A DNA stretch of 64,000 bases from Aureobasidium sp. EXF-3400. Its lineage: Eukaryota; Ascomycota; Dothideomycetes; Dothideales; Saccotheciaceae. The position numbers and the translations under genes are program-made. The notes below the pieces were generated by a model that was not told the origin of the DNA, did not search any database, and saw nothing but the letters and a program-made list of their open reading frames with translations. Where the stretch lies: contig SWBL01000003.1 in assembly GCA_024195585.1 (NCBI GenBank), forward strand, positions 352,718-416,717, read 5' to 3'. Positions 1 through 10,007 of the stretch are shown here, one piece after another; the stretch's first letter is position 1, and each line of letters opens with the position of its first letter.

Positions 1-352
1 ACCGTAGCTGCTGGTGTTTTGGTCACCAAGGTTGGACAGTCGGGTATGGGATTCAGTGGTAGTCTCGGTGCTAGATTGGGTGCTTTGGCTATGGCTGGTG
101 TCAGCCCTGCATTCGTCACTTTCTTGCTGCTCAAGGTTTGTTTTCAGGACGCTTTGATAAGTTGCTATTCGAGTGCTTACGATTTGACTAGGTTTCGGGT
201 GTTCCTCTTAGCGAGACTAAGTACGATAAGCGTTACGGTGACCGCAAGGATTACAAGGAGTGGAAGAAGGTATGCGTCATGCGTCTTGAGCGATGGAAGT
301 GCCACTTGCTAACTTCAGACAGAACACGCCCATGTTCATTCCCAAGTTTTAA
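1..352 (+). CDS. Steroid 5-alpha-reductase / DUF1295-like membrane enzyme, 3' end only
   Basis: Partial gene whose 5' part lies before the window. Three exons are visible: 1-135, 192-269 and 323-352, with introns 136-191 (rare GTTTGT donor) and 270-322; the frame closes on TAA at 350-352. The visible end has a hydrophobic Gly/Ala-rich segment followed by SGVPLSETKYDKRYGDR and a Trp-Lys-Lys-Asn-Thr-Pro-Met-Phe-Ile-Pro-Lys-Phe end. That end is typical of fungal DUF1295 / 3-oxo-5-alpha-steroid 4-dehydrogenase C-terminal-domain proteins, multi-pass membrane reductases. The family call rests only on this C-terminal motif, so substrate and localisation cannot be judged here. Confidence 0.72.
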
Positions 353-677
353 TTTACCATCTGCGCAGAGCGAAGGCCGTTAATGTGGCATGCTTGACGA
401 GACTGGAAAAACACACGGCTTTCGAGAAGGACCCTGCAACTCGGTGTGCTACAAGAGACCAGCAACGTCTTTCAGTCTGAAACATCAAAACATCTGAATG
501 CAAGTAAGAAGACATGCTGTCTCGAAAAGAGTGTAGTCTGAATTAATGCTTAATGAATTTGTCGTGGTCGCGTAACACTTCGTGTCAACATTTTTATGTG
601 CATCTCAAGAAAAGTAGCATCCCCAAACCTCACCGCCAAACGCAGAATAATCGACCAGGCAAGAAAAGAATCCACAC
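353..677. other. Convergent 3' intergenic region
   Basis: The region lies between two genes that end towards each other. It should hold both 3' UTRs. I see no conserved ORF, repeat or RNA gene in it. Confidence 0.6.
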
Positions 678-2400
678 TCAATCGATCTTTGCTCCAGCAA
701 GGCCTCTAGCTCTGGGCTTTGTACCAGGTGCCTCCAGAACGTTGGACATTCTGATGTAGCGCATTCTTCCATCGCCAGCCTGGGCCACGGGAAGTCCATC
801 CTTGTGGAGGCGTTGTTTGGAGTGTTTCCTAAGTCTGGCAAGAGTATCAGTCTGGGTGTCCTGGGGGTATTTGTTCGTGTGTTGTTCGACGAACCGTTTT
901 CTGGCAACCATGACTGGCACGCTGGACTTGGTCACGAGGTAATTACTGAACGAGCCGAGCAAGACACCTTTCAATTGGGATCGGCCCCTTGACCCAAGGA
1001 TAGTAAGCGTGGGGGATAGGAAGTCGATCTGTGCAGGAGTTAGCATGAGGTGAGGAGACTAGGAGTCAGATTATACTCACCACTTCGGTGATCATATGTC
1101 TAGGACTCTTGCAGTGGAAGACCTCAACGACAACCCGGACCTGAAGTCTAGTCTTGCGAAGCAGCTTCACACAACGCTGACTGATATCCTCAGCGGCACG
1201 GAAACGGTCCTGCTCGGCCTTGGACATGTCCTTTCGCTCGGTAAAAGCCATTCTTGCGGTGCTGCTGTCGCGGGGCAGGGTTGCAGGAGTCATACTCTCT
1301 GCAGTCATGCTGCGCACGATAGTAGCTGTATCCTTGACGACATCGGCACCATGTCCAATCTCGACACCCTCGGAGGCTCCACCGGTGCCAGATTCCTCGT
1401 CAACTGCATAGACTGCCAGCAGAGTGTCGCCATCGCGCAAGACAGTGCCGATAGTCCATTCGAGGGCATATTCAGCTTCAGCAGAGAGATCGGTAGCGAC
1501 AAGGTAAACTCTTTGCCTCCTACGGCCTTCTTCAGCTTGACGCTGGAAGTAGAGGTAGTCACCACGGATGATCTGACGAATGACACGATGAGCCGAGGGG
1601 GTACTGTGGATGGGAGAGATGTTGAGCGAGAGACGTTGGGCACGGCGCAAATCGGAGAGATGTTCTTCGTCGTCGGAATGTACAGGGGTAGAGGTTGAGG
1701 ATGCGGCAAAGTCGAAGGCGGTGCTGGGATGAACGTCGGGCTTTCGAGAAGGGTTGGATGATTGATCTGTTGTTGGCGGAGTCACAGTAATTGTGGGATC
1801 AGCGTTCAGAGGAGGAGAAGGTTCATCATCATCGCTGTCTTGAGAGGCACCAACAGCATTGCCAACTCTGGCACGACCTCTGCCTCGCGACGATTCGTGA
1901 TCGGTGTCTTGCTCATCGCTGCTTTCTTCGTCACTGCTGCCGGACTCATTATCGTAATCTTTTTGCAGGCGGGCGCCTCCGTTTCCGAGCTGAGGACGGA
2001 TAGAACCAGCGTCTGACAATCTGCGATGCGAAGGAGACTTGTCGTTTGGGTGGAGGGTGTTGAGGCTGCTGCGAGTGGGACTCAAACTGCGAGCTGCTGA
2101 GCGGGTGCCGTCTGAGTTTGGCGGTCTGTTGCTGCTGTGTCTTGGATCTCCTGGACCGAGATCGCCGGGCAGTCTGGAGGTGCGTCGTGGGTCACCAGGA
2201 CCTAGATCGCCAGGGAATGCTGGCTTTCCGCGGGCAGCAGGCATGGCCCGGTATTGCAAGACAGGGCTTGTGGGGGTTACGATGGAGCCAGGAGGTGGAG
2301 GTGGGAGAGGAGGCAAGGCCGACTTCCTGCGCGTGTTATTCTGCTCAAAGTCGCGACGCAGGTCCTTGGCCTCCTGGTCGATTGCTGCTGATAGCGACAT
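678..2400 (-). CDS. Universal stress protein A (UspA)-domain protein with long disordered N-terminus
   Basis: CDS complement(678..1028, 1081..2400), 556 residues, with one intron (1029-1080, GTGAGT donor, CACAG acceptor, phase 0). The first ~280 residues are Pro/Ser/charged and disordered and include a proline run and two exact-like 15-residue repeats. The UspA fold follows: VYLVATDLSAEAEYALEW, then TLLAVYAVDEES, and, after the intron, the family signature LTILGSRGRSQLKGVLLGS followed by Ser-Asn-Tyr, close to the G-x(2)-G-x(9)-G-[ST] ATP-binding pattern of UspA proteins. Fungal proteins with this layout are usually annotated only as universal stress family; ATP binding is inferred from the motif. 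It is divergent from the Ayg1-like gene across a 719-base spacer. Confidence 0.85.
2128..2217 (-). repeat. Two tandem 45-bp units inside the UspA-protein gene
   Basis: The two 45-base units (2128-2172 and 2173-2217) encode LPGDLGPGDPRHSSN and FPGDLGPGDPRRTSR on the minus strand. Ten of the fifteen residues form the shared PGDLGPGDPR block. The copies lie in the disordered N-terminal part and keep the reading frame, which suggests a recent in-frame duplication. Confidence 0.85.
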
Positions 2401-3119
2401 GGTTGCTTTGTATCAGGCCTTTGTGAACGAGCCGGTATCCGCTTCCTCCTAGCCTATCTCGGACGCTTTAGATGTGGGTCTCGGTCGTGTTTGGGCCGAT
2501 CGACGTCCAGGTTGTTGCTTGTATCGTCGTGACGATGGTAGAGGGACAGAAATACGGTGTTGGTGTCAGAACAGAGATGAAGGCTGCTGTACGAGACGAC
2601 AGTCTCTTGAGGCGCTGATGGACGGCGCATGGACGCATGAGCAGATCATAAGTGCTTGGTATTGGCGTGCCCAGAGGTGCTATTACTCTTTCGTCATACT
2701 AACCACGCCAACCTCTTTTAATGCGGGGCCGGCCCTCGCAAACCTTCCCGAGCCTTCGTCCACGTGCTCCTCCACCAAAACCGCCCATTCTCGCAACCCT
2801 GTCCGCACCACCCTTTCCCTGCATCTTAATTCTCCGACCCATTGCATATCCGACAATTTCTCAATTTACTGATGCTCTTTTGCTCGGCCCCTACACTCAC
2901 GTCCTCCACTTCGTCTTCTGCTTACATGCAACTGCCGTGACACCATGCCTTGTATCCATCTCGCTCTTGCCCACTCTACGGCTCTCCCCTCAATGCCCGA
3001 CGGACTTTCTGATGCTGTAATATCTGTAGTCTCCTACTCCCACTATATAACCAACGCAATCCACCACTGTTCTACTCGACCCTAGTTCTCTGGAATAATC
3101 ATATCTCACCCTACTCACC
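2401..3119. promoter_or_regulatory. Divergent promoter region with a TATA-like box for the Ayg1-type gene
   Basis: This 719-base spacer separates the start codons of two divergent genes. A TATATAA box at 3044-3050 lies about 70 bases before the + strand ATG at 3120 and is followed by a CT-rich stretch, as in regulated fungal promoters. The rest is C/T-rich on the + strand. I see no operator that I can name and no supportable ORF. Confidence 0.55.
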
Positions 3120-4456
3120 ATGTCTTTGACTACTCCCACAGAACACAAATGGATCCTTGGTGACAAGTTCGACCAAGTGTACCCTCATCTCGAAGGCATT
3201 CAAGCATTATGGGAGAAGAAGTGGGCATTTCCCTGCTCAAAGTCCCTCTATCCTTTCCACGATGGCAAATTCGAGGACTTTGAACCTGTTTTCAAGTCCC
3301 TGATCTCAAAGAACATCAACTCAGGCTACACAGATGAATACACTCGCGAGTTCGTCCCCACCGCCGAACGTCTCATCGAAGAGGCAGACAAACTCGTGTC
3401 TTCCGACAAGGATGCTGCTTCAGCCCTCTACCTCCGTGCCTGCACCGTCTATCGCATCGCTCGCTTCCCATACATTAACTCAGACTACAAACGCGAAATC
3501 TACGAAGCACAAAAGAAGGCATACATCAAAGCCGCTAGTCTCTGGGATTGCCCAATTAAAGATGTCACCATTCCTCATACAGCAACAACCTCGGCCGATG
3601 TCGATTCTGTACCTCTCTATGTTCGCCTACCAAAAGACGCCTCCAAGTCCAAGCCTTGTCCTGCTGTCCTGCTTATGTGTGGACTCGATGGACACAGACC
3701 AGACAACACAACCCGTAGCGACGAATTCCTCGCTCGAGGATGGGCCTCTATCATTGTCGATATTCCTGGCACCGCCGACTGCCCTGCCGACAGAAAGGAC
3801 CCTGAAGCTGCTGAACGACTATGGACAAGCATCTTAGACTGGATGGCAGGAGAAGGTGTTTATGACATGAAGCGTGTCATCACTTGGGGGTTGAGCGCTG
3901 GAGGTTACAATGCAGTACGTACATCGAGATGATCTACATCCAAGCACCGAATACTGACCCCTACACAGGTTCGTGCAGCACACACCCACTCCGACAGACT
4001 TGCGGGCGCCATCGGCCAAGGCGCAGGAACCCACCACTTCTTCTCCCGCGAATGGCTCGAAAAGGCACAGAACAAGGAATATCCCTGGAACGCTCTACCC
4101 GCTTTGACCGAAAAGTTTGGCTACAAGGACCATGATGACTTTATGAACAATGCCCAAGACACTTGGTCCTTGGTAAAGACTGGCGTTGTAAACATGAAGA
4201 GTTGTCGATTGCTGCTCATTAATGGAACAATCGATGGTCTGATGCCTATCGAGGACTCGATGCTCTTGAGCGAGTTTGGTTCGCCCAAGGAGATGAGGCT
4301 CATCAGTAATCGTCTGCATATGGGTAAGTTGTCCATTCTGATTATGTGACATGTATGGGAGCAGTTTTACTAATGCGTAATTTAATTCTAGGCTATCCCG
4401 AGGCCAACAGTTATGTATATCCCTGGATGGAACAGGTCATAGCATCGGTCAATTAG
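3120..4456 (+). CDS. Ayg1-type alpha/beta hydrolase (polyketide chain-shortening, DHN-melanin type)
   Basis: CDS join(3120..3914, 3969..4323, 4392..4456), 404 residues; the Aspergillus fumigatus Ayg1 family is about 406. The nucleophile elbow GLSAGG places Ser259, NGTIDG places Asp354 and RLHMGYPEAN places His382. All three sit two residues after the Ser257/Asp352/His380 triad known for Ayg1, so the catalytic machinery looks complete. Ayg1 hydrolytically shortens heptaketide YWA1 to tetrahydroxynaphthalene, the DHN-melanin precursor; the same role is inferred here, not shown. The hydrolase N-terminal cap (WEKKWAFPCSKSLYPF) also fits. No polyketide synthase, THN reductase or scytalone dehydratase lies in the window, so it is not in a visible pigment cluster. 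A related FrsA/DUF1100-type hydrolase with another substrate is the alternative. Confidence 0.88.
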
Positions 4457-5248
4457 CAATATATATCAGCACTCTGGATCGTGTCACATCTGACTGCAGG
4501 TATACAAGGCATTTATGCGAAACCAAGCAGAGTCTCTCGAAATTCGTCGGTCTACCAGGCGCATACCCAATATAGAGACAATCGTAGATTTGCCTCCACT
4601 GGAGGACTCACAATCGAACAACCATTGTGTAGTTCTACATGTACCAAACTCATCCTTGCCTCACATCTACGAGATGATCTCAGGGGCAGTAATCCTTTAT
4701 CTCCTCCAAGTTGCGTTCTCAAGATCATCGCTATAAACATGCAGAAAAGTCAGTGAGATCACGTCCGACCCATTGAGACAAACTGTTTCACCAACTCTCA
4801 TTGGAAGTCTTGAGAATCCATATTCCACTGTGCATTTTTAATCAAATCTCCATATCGTCTGGAGAGCTATGAGAAGTGGGAAACAGGGGTCAAAAACCTC
4901 GTCTCCTTCGAACCAATCTTCACACAGCATCTGTGGCTGTATCAGTGTACAACTGTCGGTATATTCTGAGTCCACTAAAGAAGAGTTTCAGGTCCTTGTC
5001 TTGCACATGCATCTATTCTGATCGTCACGGGTCTTTTAGTCACCACTTGCCAATACACCCACGTTGAACGCACTGCACAAAAAAACAGATTAATAACATG
5101 ATGAAGTCTTGATTTTATGCTCGGCCGTAAAGTAGTAAAGTCATGCTCAAAAGTGAAATCTCGATGGTTGTATGAGAAACGAGCGTGTGTCTGAAAAAAT
5201 ACGTATCTCAACGAACGCTGATGGTCAAAAGCAAGAGGGCAGAGTGAC
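4457..5248. other. Gene-poor spacer, 3' of the Ayg1-type gene
   Basis: Only short, unrelated ORFs occur on either strand. The beginning should hold the 3' UTR of the hydrolase gene. I see nothing else that I can support. Confidence 0.5.
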
Positions 5249-5534
5249 TCAAACGTAGAAAGTCTTCTCGGTCAGTCTCTCGTGGACTCCCTGAGTCCAC
5301 TCAGCCGTCTGAGCGTTGTACGCGGAACCGCTTGCGCTCTGGTTCTCGTTCAAGGTCGAGTAGAGATACATGCGTCCTCTCTCGCAAATCAGGTCAGCGT
5401 AGTATGCAGGAGGGCAAATTGAGACCGCCTTAGTGGCTCGATTAAATGCATGCCCACGGTTCCGCATCTGATACCCCACGTACTTATCGGATGTGCCTTC
5501 TTGTTCTTCTCCATCTCCGCCGCCATCAGTTTAA
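5249..5534 (-). pseudogene. Displaced Argonaute PIWI C-terminal exon (fragment)
   Basis: The minus-strand frame ending at 5249 reads FNRATKAVSICPPAYYADLI followed by CERGRMYLY. This is the hallmark end of a PIWI domain and carries the YAD aspartate that fungal Argonautes use as the fourth catalytic residue. It continues for about 40 residues to a natural-looking stop (ending TEKTFYV). Upstream the frame runs only to a stop near 5534 through Gly/Asp/Glu-rich sequence unlike PIWI; a splice acceptor (TATCAG) just before MRNRGHAF could mark the true exon start. No MID or N-terminal PIWI sequence precedes it within the 1.3 kb up to UTP14. The Argonaute pieces at 17-21 kb lack exactly this exon. 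It is probably a relocated gene end, or the remnant of a second copy. Confidence 0.72.
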
Positions 5535-5879
5535 CGCTAATCAACCAGCGAATCTAGTCAACATTGTGATTGCTTATTCTGAATCTGGCAGTGCCGTTGA
5601 TTAATCTCTGTTTGTTATCAGAAATACTAATCAACCACCGACCCACCATACATATGAGAAGTCATCAGGTTACTGCACCCACAAATCACCTCCCTCTTTC
5701 TCCTATAGGTACATATGGCTAGACGTGTAATGCAGCGTGACCAATCAGAAGAGATGATGGAGATAGGTTGTGATATACAGACCTGATGACTCCATCTTGG
5801 CCCCTTTAGCGTTACTTGTCATATCCTCGTAGACCCCGCGCTGATTCAACCGCATCCCCTTCTTACTCGCCAGCAATCT

Positions 5880-6060
5880 TATGCTGCGATGGAAGATGTC
5901 GTTGCCGGTGATGGAGGGCTTAACCGTCCTTTTATTACTAACAGAAGAAGGTTTAAACTAGGATGATGTCGTTACCATTCGACAACCAGATTATCAAGGC
6001 TCCATAATCCAGCAGTGTTTCTTACTGCGCATGAAGATGTCGCTACTATTCGATAACCAG
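5880..6060. repeat. Degenerate ~70-bp tandem repeats
   Basis: Three related blocks recur: GAAGATGTCGTTGCC near 5891, GATGATGTCGTTACCATTCG near 5963 and GAAGATGTCGCTACTATTCG near 6031. The last two continue with GA[CT]AACCAG. Spacing is roughly 70 bases. The differences are mostly C/T or A/G transitions. Confidence 0.6.
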
Positions 6061-6130
6061 GAATAAAGAAGGAAACAATCACTCACGTTCGCGAGAGATA
6101 GGCTAGGGAATCATTAAAGAAGATCAACCG

Positions 6131-6466
6131 GGTCTGCAATTCTCTTCGGGATAGTTTGTTCTCCATCGTAAGATTCAGGGGTATATATGATTCAGCCGAC
6201 GGTGAGAAGCTTTAGGGGGTTCGTGGACCTGATCGTCTTATGTTTTCCGCCTGTGATGTCTGGACGACAGCTGCGATAACATCGAAGGTAGTCAGTCAGG
6301 TCTGAAATCCTCTTCGGGATAGTTTGTTCTCCATCGTAAGATTCAGGGGTATATATGATTTAGTCGATAGTGAGATGTGACGGGGATCTAAGAAGCCTTG
6401 GGGGGGATCGTGGACCTGATCGTCTTGTGTCTTCCGCCTGCGATGTCTGGGTGAGAGCTGCGACGA
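6131..6466. repeat. Direct tandem duplication, ~168-bp unit
   Basis: The block TCTTCGGGATAGTTTGTTCT begins at 6143 and again at 6311, and the match continues through GTATATATGATT and, after a small indel, through TCGTGGACCTGATCGTCTT and the CCGCCTG[CT]GATGTCTGG block. The two copies are adjacent. Most differences are transitions (for example TATGTTTTCC against TGTGTCTTCC), and one copy has about 20 extra bases in its middle. Confidence 0.85.
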
Positions 6467-6856
6467 GGCAACGCGAGGGACACGGGTGTTGAAGTCATCG
6501 TAGTGGGCAATGCCGATGCTCCAGGTTTGGTGATGAGCAGGTCGATGTCGAAAGAGTCTTGGACGCCACGGTGGTTATATATAGATACTGCTGTTGGGCG
6601 GCGTAAGCGGAAATCGCATACTCGTGGCAAGGGAGAATCAACTATGTGAACAAAGGCTCAACGAAGAGAACGATCGAAGGGTGTGATGGTGTTGACATTC
6701 AAGATAATTCTGAGTAACATATAAAACGTAGCGTTGATTGCACTGCACTTCTTTATATAATTCGTTTCCTCATAGTGGCTTTGAATTACCATGCAAATAC
6801 TTTTCAATTTATGGATTCTTTGACCACTCTCAAGGACATCATACAATATACGAAAC

Positions 6857-9799
6857 CTACAGCAGAGGCTTCTCCATAGGCGCAATGATGCCCTGTTTGA
6901 CAACAACTCTGGGTCTCGTGTTGCGCTGGAAAGTCTCCTTCGTCGTCCACTCAGGACCAACAGGAACACGCAAACTCCTCTCATACTGCTCTCTCTTCTC
7001 GAACTGATGAGGCAGTGTACTAGCCAAATACTTCTTACCCTTCCTTTGCTGGGCTTCCGAGATGATGACATTGTTGAGTTTGGCATCTTTGCGGTTTGCA
7101 GCCTTGACACCTTCTGTGACCTTCTTGTGCAAGGGGTTGTGAGCCATGCGTTTGTTTTGCTTTCTCGCTGCTTTGGAGAGACCATCGCCGGTCCAGGAGC
7201 CCCAGCCGGGGAGGAAGGTCGATTCGACCTTGTCGCCTTCGTCTTCGACCTGAGCTTCCTTTTCGGCTTCGAATTCTACGGCTACGTCGTCGCCGGCAAA
7301 GGCGCGTTGGTGGAAGAGGGCTTGCTTGTCCTTGGAGGCGAGCATGGGGTTTACTCTGTTGTCCTCTTCAGCATCAGCTTCTGCTTGGTCATTGTCGTAC
7401 TTGACGGTTTCCCAGCCTTCGGTTGAGGGTGCTGCGGTTTCGTTGGCTGCGGGCTTTTGCTTCTTTGCCTGGGGCTTCTTTGCGGCAGCGGCAGGTTTCA
7501 CTGCGGGTGCAGGGGCAGCCTTGGAGAGGTCGAGGATCTCCTCGTCAGCGACCTTCTTGTTCTTCTTCTTGCTCTTGGATGCGCCAGTCAACCATGCATT
7601 CTCCTCTGTCTCCTTGGGCTCGTCGACATCGGCGATCACCTTTTGGGCGTTTTGAAGGAAAGATCGTGACTTCTTCGACTGAGGAGCGGGCTTGGTGTCT
7701 GCTTGAGCACCGACATTGATCTGAGCTTCGGCTTCCTCTTCACGGTTGTCCTGTTCGTCCAAATCCTTGTTCTCTTCGAGCTCACCACGAGGAGCAGCCT
7801 TGAAAGGATTAGCCGCGCCTTGCGTAGGCTTGGGTCCGAAGATGGCACGACCGACAGAGGCGTCTGCCTCTTCTTCGCTCTCACCGTCCTCGTCAGCCAA
7901 CTCCCGACGCAAGCTCTCAATGTCCTCATCGTTCTGAGCCTTTCGCGAGGCCTCAGCTCGGAGCATGAAAGCCATGCTGCCAATCTTGGATTTTTCTCCA
8001 TCTTTGGCACCGAGCTTGTCGATCTTCTTGGACAAACGTGCCTTTTCAAGCTCGTCGTCGTCGAGCTCCTCATCCTCGTCGTCGCTGACGCTGATATCGG
8101 AGTCGTCACTCTCACGGTCGTGAACATCCTTGCCCTCGATTCTCCTCCTGAGCTCCTCGTTGCGTCTGGCCATGTCGATCAGACCCTCTCTGGCATCCTC
8201 GTCCCAGACAGAACGGTTTGACTTCTTCATGGCCTTTGACCACTTGCTGTCCTTGTGTTTGGTGCCCATTCTCTCCTCGGCACGTCTTCTGTCCTGCTTC
8301 TCCTTCTCATCCTCGTCTTCAATGCCCTCGGCTACAAGGTAATCGCGTTCAGCGGCCTCGGCACGCTCACGCTCCTTACGATGCACACGACGGTAAGCCT
8401 TGGACTTGATCTTCTTGACACGCTTGGCCTTGACTTCTTCTCTGAAGAGCAATTCTCTTGCCTTGCGGAGCTCGGCACGTCTGGCAATGACTTCCTCGAC
8501 AGGGATCTTGTTCATTTGCAGCTCTTCGAATTGTTGAAGTTGATCCTCCTCCTTTCCTTGCTTTTGCTTGTTACTGAGACCGCTCTCCTCGAGAATGTTC
8601 TGGATGGCACTTTCGAGTTCGTTGGCGGGCTTGTCTTGCTGGATGGGAAGCATCTTTTGGGTTCCGACAGCCTCGATGGCATTGGGGTCTGCGAGGGGGA
8701 ATTGCAAGAACTCGGCTCTGCGGTTTTGAATGACGGTGTCGCGCCATCGGTCAAGAGTCTTCTTGGTTTCTTGAGTGGCAGCAGTTCTGTCCAGCTTGTC
8801 CTGTTGTCTTTTAGGGAGGGGAGCATCGAGCTTTCCAGGAATGCCTGAACGCTTGGTGGTCCTTTCAGCGGTGAGCAGTTTGAGCGACTTGCGAAGAGCG
8901 GGATCGGTAACGGTAGGTAGCAAATCGGAAATCTTGAGCTTCTGCGAGGCAGACAGGCCATATGCCGAAGGCTCTTGCGACTCGTGCGCATCCTGTGTAC
9001 GTCCACCAATGCGCTTTTCCGGGTTGTCCTTGTTCAGCGATGCGACCAGATCCTGCAGCTTGGACAGCTTGGTAGCGTCGTCTTCCTCGTCGTCCTCTTC
9101 AGACTCTTCGTCCTCTGATTCTTCCTCTTCCTCATCGTCAGATTCTTCGTCAGAAGAGTCGTCGCCGTGCTTTTCCTCAGTCTGCATAAGATCGTCCTCG
9201 TTGTCCTCGTCGAGCATGGTGGCTAGATCGACACCCTCATCGCCAAAGTCGCTGGCCGAGTCCTCTTCGTCGCTATCGCCGCCTTCGTCCAGATCCATTT
9301 CCGAGGTAGGCTGAGGTCTCTTCTTCTTTTTCTTTGAAGGCCCGCTAGTCGAACTTCCTCTAAATGTGAAGCCTTCGAAACGCTCTTCGTCGCTCTCGCC
9401 AAAGGCTTCGTCACTGTCGAGGTCGCTGTCGCTTTCGTCGCCGATATGACCACCCATGCGCCACTCGTTGCCTTCGCTATCGCTTCCCTCATCCGTCTCT
9501 TCATCCAGTCCTCCTCTTGATCCAGTACCGGTATTCTTGGTCACAGTCTTTTGTTGCAATCGGCGAGCGTTGCTGGCATGTTCCTCATCGTCGTCGTCTT
9601 CCTCATCATCTCCGAGTCTTCTGCGCTTTTGACGGGGCTCTCCTACAGAATCGCCCAAACGGTGCTGGCGAACTTTGTATGTGTCTGGGGCGGAATGCGA
9701 GGCGATCGAGTAGGCGTCGAGTGTGCGCTTCTGAGACTTTTTGCGAGCATTTGTAGGTTTGGCGATGGCCACGCTCGAACGAGCGACGCGAGCAGGCAT
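6857..9799 (-). CDS. UTP14: UTP14, U3 snoRNP / SSU processome protein
   Basis: Intronless, 980 residues. UTP14 is a nucleolar SSU-processome component that binds pre-rRNA and activates the helicase Dhr1 during 18S rRNA maturation. Seen here: a basic N-terminus (RKKSQKRTLDAY), very long acidic Asp/Glu/Ser tracts between about residues 65 and 250, and the conserved UTP14 core around 290-480 with SQKLKISDLLPTVTDPALRK, KLDAPLPKRQQDKLDR and TKKTLDRWRDTVIQNRRAEF. A lysine-rich segment KAKRVKKIKSKAYRRVHRK follows at about 455, and the conserved C-terminal WGSWTG...GPEW block ends in basic residues. Length and order match the fungal family (yeast 899). The start is the first ATG, and the divergent mL41 gene begins 208 bases away. 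Confidence 0.95.
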   Translation of the reverse strand: MPARVARSSVAIAKPTNARKKSQKRTLDAYSIASHSAPDTYKVRQHRLGDSVGEPRQKRRRLGDDEEDDDDEEHASNARRLQQKTVTKNTGTGSRGGLDEETDEGSDSEGNEWRMGGHIGDESDSDLDSDEAFGESDEERFEGFTFRGSSTSGPSKKKKKRPQPTSEMDLDEGGDSDEEDSASDFGDEGVDLATMLDEDNEDDLMQTEEKHGDDSSDEESDDEEEEESEDEESEEDDEEDDATKLSKLQDLVASLNKDNPEKRIGGRTQDAHESQEPSAYGLSASQKLKISDLLPTVTDPALRKSLKLLTAERTTKRSGIPGKLDAPLPKRQQDKLDRTAATQETKKTLDRWRDTVIQNRRAEFLQFPLADPNAIEAVGTQKMLPIQQDKPANELESAIQNILEESGLSNKQKQGKEEDQLQQFEELQMNKIPVEEVIARRAELRKARELLFREEVKAKRVKKIKSKAYRRVHRKERERAEAAERDYLVAEGIEDEDEKEKQDRRRAEERMGTKHKDSKWSKAMKKSNRSVWDEDAREGLIDMARRNEELRRRIEGKDVHDRESDDSDISVSDDEDEELDDDELEKARLSKKIDKLGAKDGEKSKIGSMAFMLRAEASRKAQNDEDIESLRRELADEDGESEEEADASVGRAIFGPKPTQGAANPFKAAPRGELEENKDLDEQDNREEEAEAQINVGAQADTKPAPQSKKSRSFLQNAQKVIADVDEPKETEENAWLTGASKSKKKNKKVADEEILDLSKAAPAPAVKPAAAAKKPQAKKQKPAANETAAPSTEGWETVKYDNDQAEADAEEDNRVNPMLASKDKQALFHQRAFAGDDVAVEFEAEKEAQVEDEGDKVESTFLPGWGSWTGDGLSKAARKQNKRMAHNPLHKKVTEGVKAANRKDAKLNNVIISEAQQRKGKKYLASTLPHQFEKREQYERSLRVPVGPEWTTKETFQRNTRPRVVVKQGIIAPMEKPLL

Positions 9800-10007
9800 G
9801 ATTGTTTGTATGAAATAATTCCAAAAAATGCAAGGCTCGAAAAGTTCAAAAGTCTTGTTAGAAAGAGTTTGGTAGCGGCAATTTCGCCAAGACTGCGGGC
9901 TAGGAATTGCCCAAAGTTCGCCGCAAAGGCACCTCCGAGTCGCAATTGCGGAACAGAGACAATCAGCACCAGCAGCATCGTCAATTTCATCTCAGCTCGT
10001 CGCCGTC
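9800..10007. promoter_or_regulatory. Short bidirectional promoter between UTP14 and mL41
   Basis: Only 208 bases separate the two divergent start codons, so both genes must share this upstream region. One partner serves cytosolic and the other mitochondrial ribosome production. I see no TATA box. The sequence is rich in CGC/CGAA-type motifs, but none is certain enough to name. Confidence 0.5.

Larger units (their letters stand above)
5535..6856. other. Repeat-bearing, gene-poor island
   Basis: This stretch holds degenerate short repeats (about 5880-6060) and a 168-base tandem duplication (6131-6466). A minus-strand ORF of 80 codons at 6388-6630 overlaps the second repeat copy and resembles nothing I know. 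AATCAACCA[GC]CGA also recurs near 5538 and 5628. I see no gene with support. The last part should contain the 3' UTR of UTP14. Confidence 0.55.

Noticed and set aside
8255..8848. 197-codon frame antisense to UTP14
   Set aside because: Leu-rich complement of the charged UTP14 exon; not a gene.
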